Below, piece by piece: positions 20,862 to 35,804 of a stretch of DNA of 64,000 nucleotides. The DNA lies in assembly GCA_963556495.2 (NCBI GenBank), contig OY747701.1:38474001-38538000 (forward strand), given 5' to 3'. This DNA is from Valencia hispanica. Taxonomy: Eukaryota > Chordata > Actinopteri > Cyprinodontiformes > Valenciidae. The notes beneath the pieces were generated by a model. The model was not told where the DNA came from. It did not search any database and saw only the letters and a list, made by a program, of their open reading frames with translations. The position numbers and the translations under genes are program-made. Numbering within the stretch: the stretch's first letter is position 1; each line of letters starts with the position of its first letter.

Positions 20862-23247
20862 ATACCATGTTCAAGCATAAAGGTGTCCATATGTGCACTT
20901 GCCACCAGGACACCTTAGGCCGCAGCTCAATGATCGACTTGGTTGTCGTCTCATCTGATCTGCGGCCGCATGTTTTGGACACTCGGGTGAAGAGAGGGGC
21001 AGAGCTGTCCACTGACCACTACCTGGTGGTGAGTCGGCTCCGATGGTGGGGGAGGACGCCGGACAGACCTGGAAGGCCTAAACGTGTTGTGAGGGTCTGC
21101 TGGGAACGTCTGGCAGAGTCTCCTGTCAGAAGGAGCTTTAACTCACACCTCCGGCAGAACTTTGAACACGTCCCGGGGGAGGCGGGGGACATCGAGTCCG
21201 AGTGGACCATGTTCCGCGCCTCCATTGCCGAGGCGGCTGACCGAAGCTGTGGCCGCAAGGTGGTCGGTGCCTGTCGCGGCGGCAACCCCCGAACCCGGTG
21301 GTGGACACCGGCGGTAAGGGATGCTGTCAGGCTGAAGAAGGAGTCCTACCGGGTCTTTTTGGCTTGTGGGACCCCTGAAGCAGCTGATAGGTACCGACAG
21401 GCCAAGCGGGATGCGGCTCGGATGGTTGCTGAGGCAAAAACTCGGGCGTGGGAGGAGTTTGGAGAGGCCATGGAAAACGACTTCCGTACGGCTTCGAAGC
21501 GATTCTGGTCCACCATCCGGCGTCTCAGGGGGGGAAAGCGGTCTGCCACCAACACTGTTTACAGTGGGGATGGTGTGCTGCTGACCTCGACGCGGGACGT
21601 TTTGGGTCGGTGGATGGAATACTTCGAAGACCTCCTCAATCCCACCGGCACGCCTTCCAATCTGGAAGCAGGGTTTGGGGACTTGGGGTCGGGCTCTCCA
21701 TTCTCTGGTGCCGAGGTCACCGAGGTCGTTAAAAAGCTCCTCGGTGGCAAGGCTCCGGGGGTGGATGAGATTCGACCGGAGTTCCTCAAGGCTCTGGATG
21801 TTGTGGGGCTGTGTTGGTTAACGCGGCTCTGCAATATTGCGTGGACATCGGGGGCAGTTCCCTTGGATTGGCAGACCGGGGTGGTGGTCCCCCTGTTTAA
21901 AAAGGGGGACCACAGGGTGTGTTCCAACTACAGGGGGATCACACTTCTGAGCCTCCCTGGTAAGGTCTATTCAGGGGTTCTGGAGAGGAGGGTCCGACGG
22001 ATAGTCGAACCTCGGATCCAGGAGGAACAATGCGGTTTTCGTCCTGGCCGTGGAACACTGGACCAGCTCTACACCCTCAGCAGGGTCCTGGAGGGTGCGT
22101 GGGAGTTCGCCCAACCGGTCTACATGTGTTTTGTGGACTTGGAGAAGGCGTTCGACCGTGTCCCTCGGGGGGCCCTGTGGGGGGTGCTCCGGGAGTATGG
22201 GGTACCGGGCCCCTTGATACGGGCTGTTAGGTCCCTGTACGACCGGTGCCAGAGTTTGGTTCGCATTGCCGGCAGTAAGTCGGGCTTGTTTCCGGTGAGA
22301 GTTGGACTCCGCCAAGGTTGCCCTTTGTCACCGATCCTGTTCCTAACTTTTATGGACAGGATTTCTAGGCGCAGCCAAGGCGTTGCAGGGATCCGTTTTG
22401 GTGGCCTCAGGATCGGGTCTCTGCTTTTTGCAGATGATGTGGTCCTGTTGGCTTCATCGGAGCGTGATCTACAGCTTTCGCTGGAGCTGTTCGCAGCCGA
22501 GTCTGAAGCGGCTGGGATGAGAATCAGCACCTCCAAATCCGAGGCCATGGTCTTGAGCCGGAAAAGGGTGGGGTGCCTCCTCCGGGTCAGGGATGGGGTC
22601 CTTCCCCAAGTGGAGGAGTTTAAGTATCTGGGGGTCTTGTTCACGAATGAGGGAAAAATGGAGCGGGAGATCGATAGACGGATTGGTGTGGCATCTGCAG
22701 TTATGCGGGCGCTCTACCGGTCTGTCGTGGTGAAGAGAGAGCTGAGCCAAAAGGCGAAGCTCTCGATTTACCGGTCGATCTGCGTTCCTACCCTCATCTA
22801 TGGTCACGAACTCTGGGTGGTGACCAAAAGAACGAGATCACGGATACAAGCGGCTGAAATGAGTTTCCTCCGCAGAGTGTCTGGGCTCTCCCTTAGAGAT
22901 AGGGTGAGAAGCTCAGTCATCCGGAGGGGGCTCAGAGTAGAGCCGCTGCTTCTCCACATCGAGAGGAGTCAGTTGAGGTGGCTCGGGCATCTGGTCAGGA
23001 TGCCTCCTTGACGCCTCCCTGGTGAGGTGTTTCAGGCACGTCCCACCGGGAGGAGGCCCAGGGGAAGGCCCAGGACACGCTGGAGGGACTATGTTTCTCG
23101 GCTGGCCTGGGAGCGCCTTGGGGTTCCTCCCGAGGAGCTGGAACAAGTGGCTGGGGAGAGGGAAGTCTGGGTCTCTTTGCTTAGGCTGCTGCCCCCGCGA
23201 CCCGACCCCGGATAAGCGGAAGAAAATGGATGGATGGATGGATGGAT
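20862..23247 (+). mobile_element. Rex3 (RTE-clade) LINE, 5'-truncated, nearly intact
   Basis: Starts within the endonuclease domain (FKHKGVH...WHQ-like, reading MCTCHQDTLG), continues through the whole reverse transcriptase and C-terminal region, and ends GGATAAGCGGAAGAAAATGG with a (GATG)n tail at 23226-23247. That tail is diagnostic of Rex3. The 11-base sequence ATATTATATAT flanks it on both sides (20851-20861, 23248-23258), a credible target duplication. It is GC-rich against AT-rich surroundings, inserted into the hAT element at 19369-24456, and antisense to the host gene. Confidence 0.92.
20867..23215 (+). pseudogene. Rex3 endonuclease/reverse transcriptase, one premature stop
   Basis: An open frame of 714 codons, a TGA at 23009-23011, then 68 more codons in the same frame to 23215. 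The N-terminus holds the end of an APE-type endonuclease (SSMIDLVVVSSDLRPHVLDT, LSTDHYLVVSRL). The RT shows KAPGVDEIRPEFLKAL, VVPLFKKGDHRVCSNYRGIT, QCGFRPGRGTLDQL, CFVDLEKAFDRVPRGALW, VRVGLRQGCPLSPILF and the catalytic LLFADDVVLLAS near residue 520. The C-terminus (RPRGRPRTRWRDYVSRLAWE) follows the stop. With most of the endonuclease missing it could not move by itself, although the RT core is uninterrupted. Confidence 0.9.
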
Positions 23248-23301
23248 ATATTATATATTTATCTTTTATTTATTTATGTAGATATTTATTTCATAATGTT
23301 A

Positions 23302-23485
23302 TATTCAATTAAATTTTCAATTAAATTCAATTCAGTTTTTTTATATAGCGCCGATTCACAACAGATGTCATCTCAAGGCCCTTAACAAGAAGTAATTTCA
23401 ATACATTTATACAAACATTCCAATCAGTTAAAAAGTTTCCTATGTAAGGAATCCCAGCAGATTGCATCAGTCATTGGCGTGAGGT
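23302..23485 (-). repeat. L2 LINE 3'-tail fragment (family A)
   Basis: AATTCAATTCAGTTTTTTTA, then TATAGCGCC...CACAACAGATGTCATCTCAA...CCCAGCAGATTG, is nearly identical to the 3' end of the large L2 element at 40014-40190. A 5'-truncated copy of that family, with (GAATT)n at its tail end, sits between the Rex3 and the BED remnant inside the hAT element. Confidence 0.88.
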
Positions 23486-23734
23486 ATGTTTATTTATTTA
23501 ATTTTGAGCAGTTTGGCGTTCCATACCATCTACGAACAGATCAGAACCACCTACTAGGCAGCAACTTGGGGAGGACTTCAAAGAAAGTTGTATTTCATGC
23601 ATTGCACCAGTCAATTTAAGTACACCTCTAAAAGATTATGAAAATTCGGGCATTTTCATTAATCTATGAATGCCCCCCGCATGTCCAGGACAGAAGGTAA
23701 AAGTGGACATGTCTGGGGAAAATAGGACTTATGG

Positions 23735-23992
23735 TCACCCTACTGTTGATATTAAAGTTAGCAGCAGAGGCGACTGTCCACCATCGACATCAGCCACAAA
23801 GTGCTTCCTTTTAAGATGCTCGAGCATCACCCTTGTACTGGTTTGGAAGACAGGTTCTACCTTGAAGATTTTGCATTGCACATGCTTGTCTTGAATTTTT
23901 ATAAAAAGCTCCCAAACTTTAGAGCTCCGTTGCAGGTCAGTCTGCAGTTCCCCAACGATATGTGTTCCCCTACAGCTCCGCGGAGAAAGCAT
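23735..23992 (-). pseudogene. hAT transposase BED zinc finger remnant
   Basis: The minus-strand frame contains SSKVWELFIKIQDKHVQCKI then FKVEPVFQTSTRVMLEHLKRKH, which fits a BED finger (V-W..F, C..C, about 20 residues, H...H). The second zinc ligand is missing: CKIF replaces CKIC, so one Cys is now Phe. BED fingers sit at the N-terminus of hAT transposases and bind terminal DNA. No other transposase part was found nearby. A remnant of the surrounding hAT element rather than a host gene. Confidence 0.7.
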
Positions 23993-24464
23993 GCCTGCTC
24001 AATGCAAGTGTCAGAACTTTCTCTATATACGGCACTGATACTACCCATTCAGTTATGCAATTGCAGCATGTAACTAATTTGCAGTAACAAAGAATTTCTG
24101 GTAGGAAGGTACGCGCCACTGAGCTCAATGGGAACACACCTCTTTTACATTACTAACACTAACGCATGTGGTGGAAAGCCAGTACCACAGGGGGAAAACT
24201 GGTACCACGCCCCCTAATTGCAAGGAGTTGGTTTGTCAATCTGCATTTCCTGGTACGTCATTATACAGTTTGGGCTTTTCCAGCAATATGTTGTGCTTGT
24301 GCGTCAAGGGCAGAAAGGAAGACTAGCAGCGAAAGGTACAGAAGATTTAAGAAAAATAAACAATGAAGTTGATTATTACATTTGTCACTGACAATTTTGG
24401 TTGTCGATGTCATTGTGATTAATCAACAATTGTGTCAATCAATTATGACAGCATTGCTTTTTAG

Positions 24465-27102
<2,638 letters not shown>

Positions 27103-27105
27103 TTA

Positions 27106-28666
<1,561 letters not shown>

Positions 28667-29154
28667 CTATACTAAATCTGCAAAACAAGCTAGCTTCAAA
28701 CATTTTTTTCATTGCTCTTAACAACGTTTTAACATAGTATAGCTATAAATGCTTTGTGAAAAAAAATGGTTCTGTGACATTTGTCTAAAACCCTCAGCCA
28801 ATAGCATGGCTCCTCCACTCATTACGCGCTCCCACATTTTGCAACAGAACACCACTGGTGTGAGAGGTTCTCCACTCAAGAATGTCAGAGAAGGAGAAAC
28901 AGCCAACTGCTACCACTTTAACTTTAGGAAAAATTACCCAAGAGTCCCAAGAAGAAAAACGCCATTTGAAGTCGCGGAAAACAAAAGAGTGGTGACCAAA
29001 CTGCGACTGGTGTTTTGAGCTCTTTCGTCTACTGTGGCAATGCACATTCCCAAATCAGGGGGGCGTGGCCTAGGAATGATAGCCAATGATAGGGGTGAAA
29101 GTTCTGTGACAATGTTTGTGTTTTAAGCTAGCTTGTTTTGCAGATTTAGTATAG
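28667..29154. mobile_element. Non-autonomous DNA element with 34-bp inverted ends
   Basis: CTATACTAAATCTGCAAAAC, continuing AAGCTAGCTT, at 28667-28696 recurs inverted at 29125-29154 without mismatch; similarity continues weakly a few bases further out on both sides. The 430-bp interior has a copy of TTCTGTGACA near each end and no recognisable transposase. Superfamily undetermined; no clear target duplication beyond a shared TTAA-like context. Confidence 0.75.
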
Positions 29155-32100
29155 CAGTTTTAAAGCTACTTGTAAAATATATAGTCCTGGCGAGCATCGA
29201 CTTGTTGACCCTAACCATATTTCTTTTCAAGAGGGAGTCCTATCAGAACTGTATGGTCAAATTCAGTTTCATACTCTTTTTAAGTGGCCATATTAATTTT
29301 CTATTGGGTTTACAACATACTATATCAAGTTATTCATCCAGAAACATAAACCTACATTTTTTTAAGGTATATAAAATGTTGTAATGATTCAAATAAAATT
29401 AAAACTGCAATATTCATTTCTTATGTACTTATTTTCAGGACAGTTCTTACTTATTAAGTAGCATTTTATCAAACACCATTAAAACTGTTAAAAACATCCC
29501 TCAAAGAAAATTTTAAACATACACTTATTAACATTCCAGCAGTAATGTTAGAAAGTGTATGGAATTATGTGATTCAAAAATGTGATTAAAAACCCGTAAA
29601 AAACATAAACTTTGAAACCCTGGTATGAACCAATCATGCTGGTTGTTCCAAGGAATTCTGAGAATAGTAGTTTTAGCCTTTTGTGTATGGATAGTCATGG
29701 GACTGTGAAACTGCTTATAAAATTTTATATTGCTGGCCAAGCAACATTCAGTCCACGAGCTGCAAGCTTTAGATGGCTGTTTTACAAGAACTTGGTTTGT
29801 TAAGTTTGATAACTCAATATTTTAAACCATGGACTCGCTTCCACTCACCTGTATGCATAATTGGAATTGCTGCAACAACACTCAATTTGTCATGTGATTT
29901 ATGTGACGGAGACAGAGGAGTAAGGTTTATTTCCAAATTTAATAGCTCAATTCTGTATATCATTTTTGTATTAGTTTTATCTCCAAACTTGCGGGTTTAA
30001 TCAGATAGCTGACTTTATTTCATTACTAATCCAGAGCAAAACTTTTAACATTCAAATGTGGCAGTAAAACAGCTCAACACTCATAAGATCAAACTGTCCT
30101 TTTTCTGGGAATTATATGCAGCTAAATAATGTAATCACTTACAGTGTTACCAAGAAACGGGGTTTGGCTCACAGTCATAAATATACGGATAATCTAAGGT
30201 TAAAATAAGCAAATTAGTTACTTCTGTCTACAAACCTGATGTGTACTTAAACTTGGAAAATGCTTTCTCAGATTTGTAACATGGCCATCTCCTTTTAATG
30301 TTTGCCAGAGTCAACTGGCAAACATAAAAGCAAACATTTTTTGCCCGATGCTATCAAAGATGTCAGGAAGATCACTCCACCTTTTTTATGATCTATTTTG
30401 TATAAATTTAACTTTATTTGGCTCAAAAGGTTACCCCAAAAATGTTGGCCCCCATTTGAAACTGGGGTCATTGTAGCTCAAAAACAGTCATAGAACATAG
30501 AAGATTATTACTATGTTGATGTCCATGTGTAGATGTGTACAATGTCACAGCCATGTCCATTAATATTCTTTTTTGCATCTTGCAATTCCTTATGTGAAAC
30601 TAATAAATGTCATTAAAGTAGGAGACTGCAGATGCCTCTAACATAAAGAGATCCAGTAGCACTAATATGTATAATACAACAGAAGACATAATTAGCTCCA
30701 TATTAAAAACTGGATAATACATATTGAAAAGCACACATACTGCATTTAGTTTTTACTAAACCCCAAATGGTTACTTAAAAAAACAGCAGGACAAACACTA
30801 AGTGACAAAACATTTGTGGCCAGAGCTCGAAAACAGAGATCTGTAGCACAGCATTGTAGTTTCAAAACGCTTATTAACGCATACAGCAACTGCAAGATCT
30901 GTGAGAAACAGGCCTTAACTTTGGCTCAATTCATCTGTAGCATCCCCAAGAGAGCAATAACTCTTGTCTATGAACAGTATGTGGGTGTGTGCACACTTAT
31001 GCTCTTAATAAGGCAGAGGTCACTGACATTTATGTAAGTGTCTTTGAAAGTGAGAGCACAAAACAGCTGCAAGAAGCCCATCGGTCAATGTCATCTCGCC
31101 CAATACACACAATACACTCTCCGTATATTTTTATTCCTCCTTTCTTCACCCTTTCTGGCCTGTACTCATTTTGTCTTGTTGCGGTTGCTACAGAGTGAAC
31201 CTCCACAGGTCAGATCTATTATCCACCGACGTCATTAGCTTTGACCCTTAACATATTTTAATTATCATCGCCCCTGTGCTTGTTGAAAATGTGAGAGCGT
31301 ATGAGTTCAAAGTTTGATCCTGCTCTCAGACACATGGAACAACACTTTGTGAATTAATCTGCTGCCAATGTCAGGAGGCTCTGGTGCTGAGATGTGAGGA
31401 TGTGATCTTTTTGTACAGCATCATAAAGCTTAAATGCTACCAGTTATTAGCTGGGAACATCCCCTTAAACACACCCTTGAGGGTTACTCTTTCAAGTAAA
31501 GACGTCAGCATTTTAGTCTTGTGAAAACTGAGCATGAAAGGCTCAAAAAGTACACCAGAGAGCCCTCAAGCACTTTCAGTTTTCACAGTAGGGCATTCGT
31601 GAGCCCCCGAGGACTTTTCTGTAAGATGTGCCAAAGTCTATGAGACCAGAAACATACACATTACAACTAGGTCCATTATGTTAGCTAAGGTTTGCTCAGG
31701 GAAACAGTTTCAAATAGTGAAGGTAAAAATTATTTCAAAACTTCGTTTCCACTTTTCTTTTTTAAAGTTGTTTCATACCCACCTAGTCATCTTCCTTTGC
31801 TCCATTTCTACCCCTCTCGATTTTCTTCTTCTTTTCTAAAGCATCATGGTAATAACTCCCTTTCTTACTTCTCCTCATGACCTTAGGTTGTGATATTGAT
31901 TGATATTTTGGATTGATTTTTACTGTTCTCTTGTTTTCAAACCCTTGGGTCTAGGGGTCTTGTCTTCATCTACCAACAATCCCCTGGTGGTGTTGCTCTA
32001 GGCTCAGGTGTCAGCCGCATCAGAAGCCTTCATACACATGCTTTGATCACTCCCACCCGCCTCCTCAAACACATACAAATAAATGCAAAAAAGCCACGCA

Positions 32101-33107
32101 AGTCAGTCTCCTTCTCTCACACATCCGTACACTTTGATCATCCACATACATACATGAGACTTCACTACCTTTCACTACCAGTATATTTCATCTTGTTTTT
32201 CAATTGCCCAGATACACATACATGTGAAAGTACTAAAAGCTTTGACTAAAAGCTAAAGAAAAATATTATTTTTAATTGTCCAATTCTTTTAACATGAAGT
32301 TGCAGTCTTTAAAACACTGTAATTACAGCATTTATAATTACTTAATCTTTTCCCAGAGAAGATCAAACTAAAATTTGTGAATAAGCTGTGAGTGGAACAT
32401 GTGCACAGCATTCAAAGTGCATGGTTGTTTGTCCTGTATGTCTCTGTGTTGCCCTGCAATGGACTGGCGACCTGTCCAGGGTTTACCCCGCCTCTCGCTC
32501 CGTGACTGCTGGAGATAGGCAACCCTGCATAGGATAGACCGGTACAGATAATGGATGGATTTCATGAGAAGTTATGTTTTAGACCAATAACCCCATATAT
32601 GCCTCAAGAATGTTTTTTTTATATATATACAAAGGAGTCTGTGGTTAACTTGATGGCTTCAATATTTCCAAGTTCCAGCTGAGTCCTATAAAGGAGGTTA
32701 TTAGACAGATGCTGTGTTTGGTTTTAGTCAAACTCAGTATGGATGTTAAACTAGCTGACAAGCCATCGGTATTTAAGCATAAATATCTTATTCCAACCTA
32801 ATAAGGGGAAAATACATCTTGATTTTATATAATTTCTAGTTTATTAGACACAGAGTAATATAAGATAATGTAATAGCTTCATACTCAACACCAGTAGCCT
32901 CTCTCTCATGTTACACTTTAGATAGCTCTCATAGAGAAGAGACTTGAATTATTCCTGAATCCAGGGATTTTTATTGCTGCTTAAAGAATTATTGTATTTC
33001 AGCTTCCATAGATAATTAAAATAAAAATTGCGAACTGGAAGATAATAGCCTCTAGACAACCTTTAATCATATATAGCTGTTTGTGTTGGGATTTGTTTGA
33101 TAACATT
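29155..33107. other. Intron, largely featureless
   Basis: About 4 kb of AT-rich intronic DNA. Apart from the GGATGGAT-tailed repeat at 32449-32562 I see no element, exon or RNA gene. Confidence 0.5.
32449..32562 (+). repeat. Dispersed GGATGGAT-tailed repeat, copy 2
   Basis: CTGCAATGGACTGGCGACCT, GTCCAGGGTTTACCCCGCCT, CTGCTGGAGATAGGCAACCC and an ATGGATGGAT tail match copy 1 at 20197-20327 in order and orientation, with a short internal deletion relative to it. Confidence 0.8.
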
Positions 33108-33320
33108 TGAGAGTGTCTGCCTCACGAACTAAAACTGGGAGCTGGTTCCACAGGAGAGGAGCCTGATAACTAAAAGATCTGCCTCCCATTCTACTTTTAG
33201 AAATCCTAGGAACCACCAATAAACCTGCAGTCTGAGAGCGAAGTGCTCTGTTAAGAACATATGGAACAATCAGATCTCTGATGTATGATGGAGCTTGATT
33301 TTTAAGGGCTTTAAGGAGGA
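33108..33320 (-). repeat. L2 LINE fragment (family A, C-terminal RT region)
   Basis: GTGTCTGCCTCACGAACTAA, then ACTGGGAGCTGGTTCCACAG and the following 170 bp closely match 40796-41010 of the large L2 element. On the minus strand it encodes the end of ORF2 (a WNQLP-type motif and following residues). Both ends are truncated. Confidence 0.88.
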
Positions 33321-34604
33321 GGATCTTAAATTCTAAAGTCTAAAAGAATTTAAGTCTAAAAGAATTAAAATAATAAACCACCTCATTAAGCTGAAGTATG
33401 ATGTATGCTTCTTACAAGAAATGCATTTAACTGAACTCCTACATCTCAAATTTAAGCAATTTGATAAAATATTTTCCTACACCTTCAATAGCAAAGAAAG
33501 GGGCATCTCAATTCTGATAAACAAAATCATCCCCTTCATTCTCAACTCATCAGTCTGCGACCCAAATGGAAGATTTATCATCATCAATGTTACAATCAGT
33601 ATTATAACTCTCACCTTAGCCAACATGTATTGCCCCATCTTTTTTCGGAATGTATTTTCCCCTCCTCCTCAATTCCTCAAATCTTATATTCGGTGGAGAT
33701 TTCAACACTGTCCTCAAACCCTCTTTGGATCGGTGTGGTAATCATAGTAACACACGAAATGGCACTCATCTGAAATAATTAAACAATATATGGCTGACTA
33801 TGTTCTTAGCGATACTTGGAGAGCAAAGAACCCAAGAGAATACCTATATATTTATCTCCGGTATACCAATTATCTTCAAGAACAGACTTTTTTCTTGTTA
33901 GTAACTCCCTTGTCCAGCACATCTCTGAGAACAATATCAACTCTATTGTCATTAGTAACCATACACCTGTTTCTTTATCCTTATGTTTTCAATCAGATTT
34001 CAAACCTTTCACTAGGTGGCGCCTAAATATGTCATGGAGGACAAAGATTTCACCGCTTCAATTAGAAGAGAGTCAGCATCCTTTCTGGAATTGAACGACT
34101 CTCCAGATATGTCTCCATCTATACTCTGGGAAACAAGCAAGATGGTCATTAGAGGTATAATCATATCATACTGTTCACATAAGTAAAGCAGCAACAGAAA
34201 TTGGAAAATAAATTAGAACAGGAAATCAAATATTTGATGAATCAACTATCTGACAATTCCTCATATTATTTTCAAACCAAATTAAAACATTTACAAAGAC
34301 AATTGGACAGTATCACTCCAAGAAAAACTCAGTTCTGCATCCAGCAACTGAAATATGACAAATTCCACTTCAGTAACAAAGCAGGAAAATTCCTAGCAAA
34401 TATGTTACAAGATGAAAATAAATCAATTATTACCTCCATCCTGGACTCCACAGGCAAACCAACTCAGGATTCACATGAAATCAACAATATCTTTAAACAA
34501 TTCTACAGTGACTTACCACTGCTGGTAAAAAACCTGCTCAATCTGATATAGCCTAGACCACTTTTTTAACTCTGTCCAACTTCCCTCACTATCTATGGAA
34601 CTAT

Positions 34605-35040
34605 AAAAACATGTTAGATCAGCCAATAGGCTACTTTACAGTTGACACCACAATTTAGCAAGTGCTGCTGAGTGCTAATGCTAGACAAACAAACCGTTTA
34701 TATGTATTTATGTAGTTTGTGTTTTTTGTACCCTGTTGTCAAGTATTATTGTGTTTTTTACATTTACTTCTCATTTTCTTTTGTCATTTTCTGATTTCTT
34801 TCTCATAACATTCTCCAACATCCGATCTGGGTATCTAGAGTCCGATTTGCACAACCCCCAACCACAGTGCTTAGTTCTTTCCCATTGAAACATCTTCAGG
34901 ATACAAAACTGCATTTTTGTGACAATGGTAGCAACTAAGACTCATAGGCACCAATGTAAAATGTGCTCTTTTTTTGTCTAGGGCTACTTGCCAGAATGCA
35001 TTGCGATGTTACCTCACTATCCATTTTTAGCTACTGTGAA
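34605..35040. other. Unidentified insertion in the L1-type LINE
   Basis: LINE homology stops after LPSLSME-like codons near 34600 and resumes at GAITVKELFKAPLNMPNNKS near 35043. The intervening 435 bp are T-rich, non-coding and unrelated to RT. I did not find terminal repeats or a target duplication, so it may be an insertion or replacement of unknown type. Confidence 0.5.
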
Positions 35041-35700
35041 AGGTGCTATTACAGTTAAAGAACTCTTCAAAGCACCCCTAAACATGCCAAATAATAAATC
35101 ACCTGGACCTGATGGATTTCCAGCAGAATTTTACAAGCATCTGTGGGATATTTTACCACCGCTATTCATTCAATTAACTGCTGATATTAAATATACTTAA
35201 TCTATACCAACACATATTAATACAACTCCCATTACTCTTTTATTGAAAGATCCAACCCATCCATCTAGAACCTGCCCTCTTTCTCTGATCAGCACAGATC
35301 TTAAAATTATCACCAAAGGATTAGCTACAAGAATTGAAACAGTTATGCTCTCTATAATTCACCCAGACCAGACAGGATTTCTAAAAAACAGGCATGCCTA
35401 CGATAACATTTGGACACTCTTCAATTTAATTGGCATATTACAAAAACAGCAGAATAACAGTATCATCGAGTTGCTGGATGCAGAACAAGCATTTGACAAA
35501 GTTAATTGGACCTTTCTTCTCACTACCCTCCAAAACAATTGGCTTTAGAGAGTCGTTCATCCATTGGATAAGGACACTATACAATTCACCTAAAGCCACT
35601 GTTGTCACCAATGGGATCACTTCACAAAGCCTCACATTGCATTAGGGAACCAGACAAGGATGCCCACTTTCTCCATCTCTATTTGCCATATTCATTAAAC

Positions 35701-35804
35701 CAATAGCAATGGCAATATGACAAAATAGCAACATTCAAGGCATCCTAAATTTCAATAGCAATGACAATATGACAAAATAGCAACATTCAAGGCATCCTAA
35801 ATTT
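35701..35804 (+). repeat. 52-bp tandem duplication
   Basis: Two adjacent 52-bp copies beginning CAATAGCAATG(G/A)CAATATG differ at one base. The duplication lies inside the decayed LINE RT, just before the LYADD box, and is a replication-slippage type event. Confidence 0.95.

Larger units (their letters stand above)
19369..24456 (-). mobile_element. hAT transposon, 5.1 kb, with nested Rex3 and other insertions
   Basis: The left end TAGGGCTGCCACATTGATTA and the inverted right end CAATGCTGTCATAATTGATT pair as imperfect terminal repeats. The flanking octamers CTTTTCAG (19361-19368) and CTTTTTAG (24457-24464) match at 7 of 8 positions, the hAT duplication length. A BED-type zinc finger remnant lies on the minus strand near the right end (23735-23992), as expected for a hAT transposase N-terminus. 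No catalytic or dimerisation domain was found, so it is dead. A Rex3 (20862-23247), an L2 tail (23302-23485) and a GGATGGAT-tailed repeat (20197-20327) are nested in it. Confidence 0.7.

Noticed and set aside
21019..22807. Several open frames of 88-174 codons on both strands under the Rex3
   Set aside because: Shadows of the GC-rich Rex3 frame on 20867-23215.
28749..29018. 89-codon open frame with CDICLK motif as a small zinc-finger gene
   Set aside because: Lies inside the inverted-end element, has only one CxxC and no splice or start context.
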